Below are positions 25,101 to 36,500 of a stretch of DNA of 64,000 bases, in pieces. Origin of the DNA: Harmonia axyridis (Eukaryota; Arthropoda; Insecta; Coleoptera; Coccinellidae). The translations under genes were made by a program, and so were the position numbers. The DNA is taken from NCBI RefSeq assembly GCF_914767665.1, contig NC_059503.1:27652001-27716000 (forward strand), in the 5' to 3' direction. The notes below the pieces were generated by a model. The model made no database searches and was not told the origin of the DNA. It worked only from the letters and a program-made list of their open reading frames with translations. Position 1 is the stretch's first letter. Each line of letters starts with the position of its first letter.

Positions 25101-28100
25101 TTACTGCAGAATATTTTTTTTCATCAATGAAAAAATGATGGTAACAATATTGCCCAAAAGGATAACATTCTAATTAAAATTCAACAGAGAAAATGCTTAA
25201 GAAATATAAATTTATATATTTATATATTATTATAAAAGAGTGCAAAATTTTTAAAAATTTGAAATAATTCAGTTATTTCTATATAATACTCTGGTACTTA
25301 TCCTCTAAAGAGGCTATTGCTGACTAGGTGTCACTTTGTTATCACAAAGTAGAAATATGCCAGTAAAACAGAAATGGCTCAGTCTCAAATACCTGCATTT
25401 CTCCTTACAAAGTGAAGGCAGGTATTTTAATTCCATTCCTGACAGAATTATATATTGCAGATGAACAGTTTGCGAGGATGATAGTCTATGGAACTCTTAT
25501 TCTTATAATCTAATATTTGCCTAATCCTATAATTGATTTTCAATAAAAGGAAACATTAAAAAAAAAAAAACATTATTTTATGGCAATGATGATTCACAAA
25601 AAAAATTTCAAACTGGAATCCCCCACTATCAACAATATATATGCTCTCGCACCAAATAGTTCAATAGTCCTCAACTATAAATGCCACCAGAAGAGACGCC
25701 TTTTAACTGTAGAGACATATAAAACCACAACGATTTGCGTTTCAATCTTCTATAGTAATAGCGCCACAACTTTTGCAACACTCGAAAGCAAAATAAAGCA
25801 AACACCAAGAGAAACGCGATTAAGACACTTACGTTCAAGGTATGATAGTCGCCAGTCTCCTCCGGGGACTGGGGTCTACACTTTCCGCAGCAGAAGTTGC
25901 AACAACAGCACAGGCAGCAACAGCAATAGCAGCAGGTGGCAATGCCGCAGAAGACAAATAGTGCCTGAAAATAAAACAAAATTGTAGGTTATCGTTCACA
26001 ACTTAATAAAATAAAAGGACCTCTCACTCTTTTAGTACCTCAAATGCTCAGACATAGGTAGCGAAACATTAACATCTTTATGGAATAGAAATAACTTGAT
26101 CTCTTTTAATTTGATGTTCTAAGAGTGCGAGAGATTTTTTTCAAATAAATAATATTCATTTCTGTTAATATCAACATTGGATTCGATATATTTATCTCTA
26201 GCAGGTACAGAAAAAAAAACAATAAAATCATCGCATTTGAATGTATGACCTCAGCAATAGGCTTTATAACACCCTTTGATCAAAAATCTCAAAATTTCAA
26301 ATTCGCAGACACTTTATGAGAAAGAAAATTACCGGTTTCCGACACTTTTACCTGCGTGGCGCATGTCAAACTTCTAAAACACAACCAGGTCGAAAGCACA
26401 CCGGTACCAAAGCCGGCAGTCATGCCGAATCAACATAACACTTTGTCACCCCAACAGATTGAACATTCGAATCGAAATTTGGCATCCAACTGACAGGTTC
26501 AACTTATCTCTAGAATGATAAAATGAGCCCCTGAAGTAACAGAGTTCAGTAGGTTTGTAATTGCGTCCAGAATTTCGATAAGGAAATGAGAAATATCGCC
26601 TTCTTATCGGAACGAAAACGGAATGTTCGATAAGTACCACTCACCTGTTTACATCGTGCACTCTCAAAGAAAAAACATACGATATAAACTGAATCGGAAA
26701 TATAAGAGGAAAAACTCTGTTAATGTTAAACGGAAGAATGTCTTGAATTTGACTCGAAAATGTATGGATCACACGTTAGTAAATCAAATCGTTTCTTCAT
26801 TTTAAATTGTAATGCCGGACAAGTATCAACCGGCGAAAATTTTTTTTTATTCTTCAATTAGATACAACAAGGCGACATTTAGCTTGAAGCTACTATTACA
26901 TGTAACCTCATCATATCATAACATCCATGACCTAGCCGGGATTCGAACCCGGGTACCTTCAGCATCACAGCCGTCTCCCAAACCACTGTGCCACAGAAGG
27001 TAGTTCTGTGATTTGGTAATAACAGAATGAATAGCGAAACTAAAGCACATAAGTAAGCTCAGTAAACAGGAGAGCAAAAATTATTAATTTTTTTTAAAGC
27101 CACGTTCATTACTTTGACTGACTCATTCGTTGACCAAAACACAAGTCGCCTACTCAATTTGATCTCATCATTTTAATTTATGGACGCTCTAAAGAACATA
27201 ACTTGCCTTATATTTATAATAAATACCAAACTTTGGCGAGCTTGTTGACTTATGTGCTTCAGTCTGACAACTCGAGATTTATGGTCTCACTGTAAATATG
27301 CCTTCGCTTTTTATAATTTTCGCTATATGTAAATCAATAAACGAATTTTAGGCAAAATTTATTTATTAACCTATCAATCGAGCTAATATTTGAAATACTA
27401 TAAATCACGAACATTTGCAAATTTAGTTTTGTGGTTAAGGAGTCTCTAAATAAATATTTCCTATTCCAGAACTAGTTTATTGGGATCACTTTTGCGCGCT
27501 CATACCGGAGTAACAACGGGCGAATAGTCGAGCATTCGACTCTTCTAAATTCGAATTTAATAATTTATATTCATCTCATAACGTAACAAAAATTCGAAGG
27601 AATTTTCGACAATGCCTATGTTTCACAATTCAGTTCTACTATTGAAAATCGGAATGTTTGAACATTTGAATATTCGGTGAAGATATACTTCTGAATACCA
27701 CTGGACTCTTCTTATATACTCGACAATTCGAATAAAATATCAAACGATTAAACGTAAAATTTTTTATCTAAGCGAGATATGTATTCATTAATAATTATTT
27801 GATTCCGTTTTCAATCAATTTCCGTTAGTTTGACGATCTTATCGAATGACGTTAATATCCTAAACTCTTAAGGTATTACTGATTTTTTATGAAAAAAAAG
27901 TTGCTTCGAATTCTTAGGGGAAACAACTTCCTATGTTGTTTGTTCTGAATAATTCAGAATCCACACATTGAATGTAATATACATATGTTCCTTCAAATGA
28001 TTGTTCTATCATTTCGTCACAATGTCCGTAATTTTCTAATTTTGAGACGTGAATGGTCTCAAACGATAAGGTTCGACTTACTGTCTACGAATTCGCCCAC

Positions 28101-31100
28101 AAATTTAATTCTGGCCGTCCTTCCTCAAACACGATAACTCTCGAACGGAAAGACCTAAAAACTTGAAATGTTCAGGGTAGGTTCTGATCTTGAATACCCC
28201 AATTAAGTTCATTAATGGGCGAAATCCCACTATGAGTTACATCATAAGGACCAATTCTAATAGAGATGATTCTAATCTTACACCGCATTTTCAGTCGCCT
28301 TTTTAACATTGTCTATCATAGAACATGAACAGAGTAGCAAAAAGGACAACAAGATTGGCTCCGTAATAACGCTCCATAGTCCTTGTGAACAAAGTCTTCC
28401 GTTTTTTAGAAACATGTTTTCATACGAAAAAACATAATTATATATGCTAAACAATGATTTAACAATATGTAGATAGCGCGTAAAGAGGGAGAGATAGAGG
28501 AACCGATTCCAGAATAGAAGTGAGACCCATGACATTTTCCTTAGCTGACTGAAATCGCTACATATTTTTAATTGGTTCTTCATAATCATAATACTATTAG
28601 GTAAAATTCAAACGTCTTTATTCTCTTCTTTATGATCACGTGACCGGAGACCGAAGACTTTAATACACTAAAATTTCTTTTTCGGATCTGTCGCCAATAA
28701 TTAGAGAGAAATTAACTTTATTGATAATATAATCAATCGACCTTAGTCTTCCAGCCAGTTGTGGACAAAACTAATTTTTGTTTGAGAAATTATATTATAA
28801 AGACGTAAGTATTGGAAGTGTTGGTAGTCAATAGTTATTTGTCTTTTTTTATAATCTCCTTAAATTTTCTATGGTTTTGAACTTTTGCATCAATGATTTA
28901 ATAATACGTAGATCCGCATTTGGGCGATGAGTGGAGAACATAAATACAACAGAAAAGAGAGAAAGGTTGAGTCTTCAGTCACGTGACCATGAACAGCATG
29001 GATGGTAGAGATTTCAAAAGTGAACTGACCCAAATTGGGGGCGCTATTGTAGCTAGAGGGTGAATTTCATGAGAAACGTCATAAAGAAATGATAGATAAA
29101 TCAAAAAGTAAACAAGGATGAAAGTATATTCGCCTTCATGGATTGGTTACCCTCTAGTTACACTAGTGGTTCGCCTTCTTGGTTTGGTTACCTTCTAGCT
29201 ACACTAGCGCCTTATAATTTCCCTTTCTGCTGGACACTCTCTCAACAGTTCTACCATAAGAGATTATTTCCCTTATCTCTTCCCTCCATTGAAACAATTT
29301 CAAAGTCTGCCAACGAATGAATTGAATTTTGATTGGTTCAATATGCAGAACCAATCAGAACTATGTTGTGACTCAAGTCAGTCCTATGCTGGAGCCGATT
29401 CCTATCCCTCTCTCCCTAAATTAGAGTGGATTTCCTGTGATTATAGGTGCTTTCCAGCCAACGTCAGGAGCTCCTCGGTACAGCTCCGAAGCGTACCGAA
29501 GCGCACTTGTATTGTAGTGTGCCAGTAAACAGGGCGTCGAGCCCTCGCGTTACCTTCCCCTTTCCTCTGAAGCACCCCCCGCATTTGCGGGGCTTCGAGC
29601 ACTGACAGGTGTGAGAGAGAAAGAAGACCGTTACTTCGCATAAAGTACGAGACAGCTGTAGAACACGCTGGTTTATTTACGTTGAATTTGACAGTTTCGT
29701 TTTGGCGCGTTCCACTCATAGCAAGGGCTCGAAGCTCTAGTGCGCCGAGCCCCGGGGTGACACGCACCTGACTGGAAAGCAGCTTATAAGTAGCGCTTAG
29801 CTTGTACCATATCACTAACATTTGTTTAAATACTTCGAAACTCGAAAAAAACTAAGCGCTACTTGTAATCACTGAAAAACAACTCTAATTTCTCCACAGC
29901 ACTCTTGACCATGAATTTAAATGAACGCACGTTACAAACATATACATGTAATTGCAACTCGGTCGGATCTGTATTTATTGATATATGAAGTATTTTTACA
30001 ATATTGCCTGAAATTATTATTTGCCATATAAATGCAATATTTAAATTCAATTTTATCTGTTGTTCTCAAATTATCAGAAAAACGAATTTTTCCGAATATT
30101 TTATGACGAATTCGTCATCAAGATTTGTGACGAAATGATAGAGTTCAGTTATTGAGCGCTTAAATTGGGAGAACAGATTTACATTCAATGAGTGGATTCG
30201 AAATTATTCAAAACAAACTTAGGTAGTTGTTTTCACTAAGAATTCAAAGCAACTTTTCTCATAAAAAAAACAATAATCCTTTGAGAGTTTTACAATAATA
30301 ACATCATACTATAAGATTGTCGAAAACTAATGGAAATTGATTAAGAACAGAATCAAATAATTAATGAACACAAATTTCGCTTGGATGAAAATGTTTAAAA
30401 ATAGATAAGAAAAGAAATTATTTCCCAGAATGAATAATTGATAATATAAAATGGAAATTCTAATTGAAAAAGTTTTATAGGTTTTTCTAAATTTGACTGA
30501 TTGTATGCAATTTAATCTTTGAGGAATTACATGTTTTTTAATATTTTAATGAAACTATAATTGACTGTATGAAATGAATGAAATAAAAAATAATCCATAA
30601 TCAGAAAAAATAGTATTATCTTCAGATATACAATGATGGATTAGTTCATAGAATATCAAATCCACTTGAAAAACTGTATCAACTGAAATGGGATTTACAC
30701 CCACATCAAAAACAGAGATATGTACTATTATCAAGTCACTTCTTTTTATAAACTTTGGTGAAAAGATAAAAAATTACTTCCTTCGCATTTGCAAAAAAAG
30801 TAAAATAATAATAGTAAAATATACACTATCTAAGAAAACCATGGATACTGTAAATAGAGAAATCAACTAACTGATTCCTTTCCACAAGCTTTCATTAATT
30901 CAGAATAATTTACATAGGTCATACACAAATAGACTTAAAAAAGTAGCAAATATCTAAAGGACATTAGCGTTCCAATAAAATTTCAATTAAAAGTCAATAT
31001 GAAAAAACTAAGATAAAATTGGACTTACCTTACACCATGTAGATGTTACCACAAAGTAAGTATTGACATTCTCTTCTCCAAACCGTTCCGCTATATATAA

Positions 31101-32114
31101 CCCTAATGAACCGTAATTGTCATAAATGCTCCTTTTCGTTGGATCACTGAGTATAGAATGGGCATGATTAACGTCTTTGAATTTTTCTGTAGCTTCTGGA
31201 TTATTCGGGTTCTTGTCAGGATGGTATTTCAAGGCAAGCCTCCTGTAAGTCTTCTTAATTTCATCGCTAGTGGCAGTCTTAGGTAATGCTAAGGTTTGGT
31301 AGAGGGAATCTCCCTGGGTACTGAAATCATAAAGCCTTCAGCATTCACCGCAACATTCAACATAAACAAATGATTTATGAACTAGTTGTTCTTATAAGAA
31401 TGTAAAACAAGTGCTCTTGTATTTAAATTCAACATATTGTTGTGTGAACCAAAACTTTGGTCTTTATCAGTTCCTCAATTGCTGCAACTACATGATTATT
31501 TCCGGAAAATTATCGGGTTTGAACGATTCTCATGCGCGAGGAAATTGAGGAAGTCAATTGCTTTTTACACCATTATCAAATATAGGTAGGTATTTTCAAA
31601 CATCTGATTTGGTAAATTGGGCACACAAAACAATTTCAAGATAAAAATAATCGAGATTCCAAGAAAGTCTAACAATTGTATCTGAAAAACGCTATTAAAA
31701 GAAGCAATTTTTTCCCTGTTACTCTGCCAATATATGCAAATCTATGTATTTTCCCACAGAAACCTTTGTATGGTTGATTTCCACAAAAGATGAATAGAAA
31801 CAAACTAACTGGAACTTAAATATGAGAATTCTGGATCCCGATTGAAAAAATCAAAAATTACTTTCAATCTAAACGAATTTTCCTCATCAAAACCAAAACA
31901 CATCCATACTTTATATTCAAAAATAATGATGAAAATACCTCCCAGAATAGTTTGTATCAAAACTTTTAATAGCTCAAAAAATAACACACATAGCCCATCG
32001 ATGAATCAAAAATACTTATTATCAAAACCGAACATGAAATAAATACAACTGAGACGACAATATCATCAGTGTTGGAATATGGAGAACTTACGATAGCTTC
32101 CTTTTCGGTTCCAT
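13177..32114 (-). CDS. Csp: cysteine string protein, J-domain co-chaperone
   Basis: Csp (DNAJC5) is a palmitoylated synaptic-vesicle co-chaperone that works with Hsc70 and keeps SNARE proteins such as SNAP-25 folded. Minus-strand exons: 32092-32114 (MEPKRKLS, split codon), 31029-31320, 25833-25964, an optional micro-exon 19927-19950, then 19604-19654, 17406-17568 and 13177-13217. All have GT/AG borders and matching phases. Together they code 233 aa, or 241 with the micro-exon. Exon 2 is the J domain with YHPDKNPNNPEA; the HPD triad is intact. Exon 3 holds the string, 14 Cys within about 24 residues. The tail has VPVYAMPPPNYNES and VPVYTPG, as in fly CSP. The last exon adds MSSACPPNQQQW; its link is the least sure part. 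Reading through the donor at 17405 would instead end the protein after two codons. Large introns are full of repeats. Confidence 0.9.
13592..13845 (+). pseudogene. retrotransposon integrase fragment
   Basis: A relic of an LTR-retrotransposon integrase catalytic-core end. 'QGNGQVERYN' is in one frame and 'IIWKTIILTLKSRNLDSNYW' followed by an 'HSIRSLLC' motif is in the next, with a one-base frameshift between them at about 13690. The rest of the element is absent. It lies in the last intron of Csp on the opposite strand. Confidence 0.75.
13945..14905. repeat. dispersed repeat, long copy
   Basis: This is the longer relative of 6155-6600. It contains a roughly 120-bp hairpin at 14041-14160, whose arms share 'agaagaatgtcctgataa' and meet at a 'tatacagggtga' centre. 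It also contains a perfect 36-bp palindrome at 14811-14846. The extra 500 bp relative to the short copy (14160-14800) has no reading frame. Confidence 0.6.
14811..14846. repeat. perfect 36-bp palindrome
   Basis: The half-site is 'acaatgatttccacaaat', followed at once by its exact reverse complement with no spacer. The related short copy at about 6510 has only one half, so this looks like an inverted duplication that arose in this copy. Confidence 0.85.
15489..15853. mobile_element. foldback element nested in the long-inverted-repeat element
   Basis: Arms of about 150 bp (15489-15640 and 15702-15853) are inverted copies. They share 'gtgttc.gaatccaaacaaa', 'gtcattcaaattagtac', 'ggcttattttcataaata' and 'cagaaggaacgag'. 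A spacer of about 60 bp separates them. It has no coding capacity and would form a long hairpin. Confidence 0.8.
16505..16725 (+). repeat. dispersed repeat, copy 1 (inverse copy at 50790-51010)
   Basis: This matches the reverse complement of 50790-51010. Shared stretches include 'tttgatcgtattgg', 'aaaacttgt', 'catttgaatcgttt', 'catgaaatatt', 'aatgttttaca' and 'aaaacaaatgtg'. Non-coding. It lies inside the long-inverted-repeat element, so that element may have carried it. Confidence 0.65.
19927..19950 (-). CDS. Csp: candidate 24-nt micro-exon of Csp
   Basis: On the minus strand a strong pyrimidine tract ends in GTAG. It is followed by 24 bases coding VFLLSSAK and then AAG|GTAAGT, a near-perfect donor. 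Both borders are phase 0, as are the borders of the cysteine-string exon and the 17-codon exon that flank it, so it could be included or skipped without a frame change. This is inference from splice signals only. Confidence 0.35.
21060..21170 (+). repeat. dispersed repeat, copy 1 (copy 2 at 24145-24240)
   Basis: Both copies share 'aatcggtg.ttg', 'taatttcgttt', 'aactgagc.gttac.tg' and 'caacaa', in the same orientation. Non-coding. Both lie in Csp introns. Confidence 0.5.
21507..22140 (-). pseudogene. decayed Tc1/mariner-superfamily transposase
   Basis: On the minus strand, from about 22140 downward, the N-terminal 'RIGIVEIHSKNGENSAVAVRKL' region appears first. A broken middle follows, then 'DIDLDNVYFQQD' (about 21830), the second catalytic-Asp region of this group. 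Last is 'LGLFLWGLEKDKVYANVPQSI' (21507-21716), the C-terminal region next to the third acidic residue. Several stops and frameshifts are present. It is inactive and sits between the two halves of a Tc1-like relic on the other strand. Confidence 0.75.
23795..23985 (+). repeat. dispersed repeat, copy 1 (copy 2 at 45195-45385)
   Basis: Shared stretches in the same orientation: 'tgtcaatattttc', 'gaggagg.acaaaaataatgt', 'cggtgttgc', 'tcacaaaat' and 'gcctcttttgtaatgatt'. No coding capacity. Confidence 0.65.
24480..24720 (+). pseudogene. coding-like relic, possibly a transposon protein
   Basis: An open stretch on the plus strand includes LPIVSRQTVERYPRLEGN and VALNTVNFGLTGVKTC and ends in TAG near 24720. 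It has good protein composition but no family I recognise. It lies in a Csp intron on the opposite strand, so it is more likely a transposon remnant than a Csp exon. Confidence 0.35.
26857..27003 (-). mobile_element. tRNA-derived SINE
   Basis: Read on the minus strand, the 5' part has a box-A-like TGGCACAGTGG and, about 40 bp later, a perfect box B, GGTTCGAATCC, in a good T-arm (CCGGG...CCCGG). The acceptor-stem ends do not pair, so this is not a working tRNA gene. A tRNA-unrelated tail and A/T-rich 3' end follow toward 26830. It lies in Csp intron 2 in the same orientation as the gene. Confidence 0.82.
28040..28240. repeat. dispersed repeat, copy 2 (copy 1 at 240-420)
   Basis: See the copy at 240-420. 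The orientation is the same and similarity runs through about 190 bp. The rest of 27003-29130 is AT-rich intron of Csp without a recognised gene. Confidence 0.6.
29135..29216. repeat. two-unit tandem repeat (about 39 bp)
   Basis: Two adjacent units share 'tggttacc.tctag.tacacta' and 'ttcgcct'. The chance frame over them repeats a Ser/Gly-rich peptide. No function assigned. Confidence 0.6.
29441..29870. other. GC-rich island bounded by short inverted repeat
   Basis: A GC-rich block in an otherwise AT-rich intron. A 126-codon minus frame (29441-29821) runs through it, but the composition is CpG-driven and I recognise no family. Short inverted repeats 'agtagcgcttag' (about 29790) and 'ctaagcgctact' (about 29854) lie at its right side. 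It may be a piece of an LTR or DNA element or a CpG island; I cannot tell which. Confidence 0.3.
30051..31028. other. Csp intron 2, AT-rich
   Basis: AT-rich intron sequence next to the J-domain exon. Only short chance frames. No repeat or RNA recognised. Confidence 0.5.
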
Positions 32115-32339
32115 TTCGTTCCTCCCAAACAGTAAGGCAAGCACATAAAAGTCTCAATAAAGCTTCAGAATTATGAAAAATATCAAGCGAATATAAGGAT
32201 ATTTGACCGCATTATTGGGAAAATCGACTGCAGATTTTTGTCAATACAAATCCGCTCGAAGATGACAAACCATAGATTAAATGTATGTATTACCAACCTA
32301 ACGTTTGGCAGTAAACACCAAAATCACCTAAAGCCGAAA

Positions 32340-32460
32340 TTCTGTAGTTGGATTGACAGAGTGTTAGTAGCGACATATCGATACTTTTCGTTTCGGTACT
32401 TTAGTATCGGTATTCGGTATTTGAGTTACCGATACCATGGATGTATCTTCAGAGGACGTA
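32340..32460. repeat. clustered 'cggtat' repeats
   Basis: Several close copies of a 'tatcgatac/tcggtat' motif in both orientations, like the subterminal repeats of hAT elements. It lies just upstream of the Csp first exon, beyond the probable 5' UTR. Only the clustering is certain. Confidence 0.4.
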
Positions 32461-32464
32461 GATT

Positions 32465-34021
32465 GTAATTAGATGTTGGATTTCTCAAATAATTAATTAC
32501 GCTATTATAACTCTGGCCATTCAATAAATTACTCGAATAGTTTAATAATAAACTTTCTGATGAATTCAACATCAGATAAAGAAATAAAATCTTGGAACGT
32601 TCATGAAAACTTATTATCTTAATTATAGAAAAAATATCTTCAACTTTCTTTTGTTCTAGTAAGAAAGATCTCCTCGCTTGTTCAATAGAAGTTTTTGCGC
32701 AAGTTCTGCATATGCTAATTAAAAAATCCCTGATGATTTAAAGTTTTGGATTTGGCGCTTTTCATTATCTTATCTAAAGAATTATTGGTTGTAAATTTTA
32801 TACGTTCATATCTTTGAAATCTTTTTTTTTTCATTTCAATGAAGAAATTGAAATTCATATGATTTTCGATTTGGGGTATACTTATATAGTACCTTCATAG
32901 ATTTTTAGGAAACATATCGCCTATGCCTTTATTGGTGACTATTTATTCTGGGACACCTGTATATTTTTCATATTAAACTGATTCTTCTACTCTATAAAAA
33001 TATTCGATGTATCAAATGTTGATTCTTTTATATGTATTGCCTACTAGGCTCTATAATCTAGGAGAATGTAGATATCTCTACCTTCCATATCGAGGAAGAT
33101 GAATAAGTGGCAACCAATTTTTATACAAAATTTCATATAAATATCCGCTATAGATTCCTAGAAATGATCAATGCTCTAGAGGGCGTACAGTTAGGAATTT
33201 ATTTCCATTCAGATTTGGAAACTAATCTCTCCCGAAATTTTCAGTTGAGATTCAGTAGAATACAAAATTAAATGAAAAATTCAGTCCGCCTCCCAGAGCT
33301 TCTAGTATTTCAGAAGACTGATAATTAAATATTTGTATGAAATTTAGCACAAAAATAAGTTATCACAAAGCATTGATACTCCTAGACCCACGTATTTAGG
33401 AAGTAAAATAAATCTAAAAATCATTAATTTTCAGGAAAATTTGAGTTCCGTACTAATGAAATATGCATTGTTGCGAGACTTCCAATATTTTTCACTACAG
33501 AGTCTGATATTTTGAAGTTTCTGAGCTATAAGATTTCGAATATTTTATTCGTCACTCAAAACGAATGACACTGGTTGATAAAATCCCGCCGGTAGATACT
33601 CAATGAAATTTTTTCCATGTATTGAGATTTTTGTGATGAAATAGGATATAATAAACCAAGTAAAATTTGCAGTATTTTAGAATTCTATATTCCAAAATGG
33701 AAGCTGAAGAAATTTCAGGGGGTTATATTAAATTCACCTCAAGTATAGACCTTCTGTAACAACTTGGGCCTGGTGTGAATGAAATACTAAGAAAAAATCA
33801 TAAGTTTATTCAACATCTGAAAAACTCTCTTTAAAATCAGGACGAATAAAACAAAAAAAATTCCACGAAGATTTAAAAACCAACATTTTCTCAACACATT
33901 CTCGATAAAATTTGATTACCCTTCACTTGGAAAGTTCAAGATGGAACAATCTTCTACTCTAAATTTCCCCCCATATCCTCTGTTAATATTTATAATCAAA
34001 TTTTGATGCACGTCCAGAAAT
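32465..34021. other. intergenic stretch between Csp and the ERI2-like gene
   Basis: AT-rich; no gene seen. It should include the Csp promoter side and the 3' end of the ERI2-like gene. A 'gggacacctgtata' end-like motif near 32950 hints at a small DNA element. Confidence 0.45.
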
Positions 34022-34923
34022 TCATCTTTTTTTATGACTACCCATCTTCGAAATTCTTAACAATGCCCCATCCTGAATGAGTTTACGAACTAAGTATGCT
34101 GTGTTCTTGGCATCGTCTAGGCCACTGTGCTGTTTTCCTATGAACTCAAGCCCCACTTCTTCTAAAGCCCCTAACAAACCCTTTGGCCTTCTGTAATAAT
34201 GCTCCTGAAAACAAATGGCAAAATTATGGAAATAAAAACCTATTCCATGTATAATTACCATATAAATTTCTCTCAGATCTACCCACTTCCCAAAAAACTC
34301 CTGTTTATAAATGTTTTTCCTTCTGCACTCTTTCGGTAGGCAGGTACCAAGATCCCAGTCACTCCATGTTACAAACACGCATTTTTTTTTCCCAGGTAAG
34401 ACCATATCACAAGGGAAGGAAATGTTTAAATTCTTTTGATGGTTTTTGATCCACTTGGTGAACAACATCAAACAAGTTCCGATAGGAACTCCTTCATCTA
34501 CTTGTTTCTGTGTGATTCCTATAATAGTCTACATATAGCTATAATTTATGTACTTCACAAATGATTTCCTACCAGTTAGTTCTATACAGAATTCACTGAG
34601 TATCGGAAATTCAGATGGCTGAACGTACTGCTGAAATTCATCAATGATTCTGCCTTCATTCACATCATACATAACAACAGAGAATTCAATGACCTCATTC
34701 TTCCTTCCTCTATCATTATTATTCCAACAAGTTGCCTCGAAATCTAAGACCAGCAAATAGTCGAAGTATTGTGCAACTCTCTTTGTTTCATTTTCTCTGC
34801 TCACATCTACCAGTTCTATTGCACCCAATTGCCTAAAATATAAAATTTAATCGGAAATGCATTCGTTTGATCGCTGGAGAGATTTACTCACTTCGCGAGT
34901 TGTACTGTTGGTGAATAAGCCAT
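34022..34923 (-). CDS. ERI2: ERI2-like DEDDh 3'-5' exoribonuclease
   Basis: A member of the ERI1/ERI2/Snipper group of 3'-5' exonucleases that trim structured RNA. Four minus-strand exons join in frame: 34892-34923, 34573-34832, 34259-34518 and 34022-34204, giving 244 aa. The start is MAYSPTVQLAK. The catalytic set is complete: D41 and E43 in VLDFEATCW, D153 in TWSDWDLG, and H210 and D215 in HSGLDDAKN. Other ERI2-type blocks are YVQPSEFPILSEFC, QKQVDEGVPIG and YYRRPKGLLGALEEVG. There is no SAP domain, unlike ERI1, and no C-terminal GRF zinc finger as in long ERI2. The last intron is 54 bp and has no stop in frame. The gene lies about 1.9 kb upstream of Csp on the same strand. Confidence 0.92.
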
Positions 34924-36500
34924 TTCAATGTTCGTAAATTTTTGTTGTTGAGAAATGAGAATATTCTCCTGAAGATATCATTTTCAACTTTCCAAAACAG
35001 ATGTCACAGAAATAAATCAAAATCTATGACGCAAATTGAGGCCACAGAAAATCATCTACATTTTTTCGAAATGATATGATGCTGATTTCATACGAACTTT
35101 TTTAGAAACGGATTTTAATAAAACAATTTTAGAAATCATGTTGAACTGCAAGTGATAAGTGGCTTCATCTACATAAATTTATTGTTTGGAAATAGAAGCT
35201 CGCGCATTGTGAAGGAACAACAGTCAACACTAGATGGCACCAATAGGTTAGTAAAACTTTTTCTTTCGACCATTTATCACAATGAAAAGTTATTTGCATC
35301 AAATACTTTCCTAGTGGCAGGGACCAAACAATACGTCCTAGGAAAAAAAATCATATGGAGTACCCCCGACTATGCCAGGGGGATCGTCTGAAATCAGTTC
35401 ACGATACAGGGTGTCCGAAAAAAATTTTTTTTTTCTTGACGAATACCCATTGAGGGATCTACCGGCGTAGTGACAGGGTCCAAGGGGCGGAGGGAGTAGG
35501 TTAGTATAAGACGGAAGTTCCTAGTCGCGTTTCACTAATGGGAAATTCTCCTTAAAACGAAAATTGAGTACTAGTAGAATATCGGTAAAACGTCACATTT
35601 CCACCTTATATTTACCATTAAAGAATTAGGGTCAAATAAAATTTGAAGCGTTTCATTGCCATTGTACGATATGGCAACATAGAATACAGATTACTTGGAT
35701 AGACAACAGTAGCGGCGCCAGTTAGGGGGTCCAGGATTTTTTTGAGAGGGGCCACGATTTCCAGGTGCATCTAGTTCACGTTGAATTTATGTTGTATTTT
35801 TATTGTTTATGCGATATTTCAGAAGGGGCAGGAACTATTTTGGGCAATGCCACTGATAGACAATCTATTTTTCTATCATGTTGATTGGGTACACTAAGGT
35901 AGCTATACATAATTTGATCATATTGGAGTAGAAGGGTAGAAGCCAATGACCAAGGAAGACAGACAGACTCATATCTTTCATTGTATTGGTTGTACAAGCT
36001 ATTCACATTGGTACTATTGTCTCTTTGAGTAGCCGTAACGATCCAATTTAATCAAGTTATTTTTGAAAAACCAATTTGAATAGTAAATTCAGATAATTTG
36101 AAAAAATCATGAATGAAACCCATAATAATTCAGTTTAAATTTGGATTAAAAACCCAAATTCAGGATAAGTTCGATTCATTTGAAAGTTGTCAAGATTATT
36201 CACTTCTCTGATTCTGATCCGTTCATTCTGCCACATCTTGCACTTGTAGAACAAAAACGTGCGAAAATATAGCAGTTTCGCACAGTTTACATGGTTATAT
36301 TTTAGTATTATATGTTTGTGATACAGAAAACTGTTCTACCATCCCAAATTTTCCAATGTAAAAATTACTAAACGGTATTCATGGAAATATTTTATCAATT
36401 TCAATTAAAATTCAGTGAGTTAGAGAAATATCAGCACAGAAGACTCATTCCTCCACTAGTTCATTCAATATCAATGAATATCAATGCCTTCTTCACTTAT
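34924..36500. other. intergenic stretch with a possible small DNA-element end
   Basis: Holds the presumed ERI2 promoter near 34930-35000. At 35404 'atacagggtgtccgaaaaaa' looks like the end of a small inverted-repeat element, but I found no clear partner end. No gene. Confidence 0.4.

Noticed and set aside
25580..25987. 135-codon plus-strand frame
   Set aside because: It is the antisense shadow of the cysteine-string exon of Csp; the Ser/Arg/Asn runs come from reversed Cys codons.
26925..27003. tRNA gene on the minus strand
   Set aside because: Box A and B are present but the acceptor stem does not pair and a SINE-like tail follows, so it is a tRNA-derived SINE.
29441..29821. 126-codon minus-strand frame
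   Set aside because: GC-rich island in a Csp intron; composition explains its length and no family fits.
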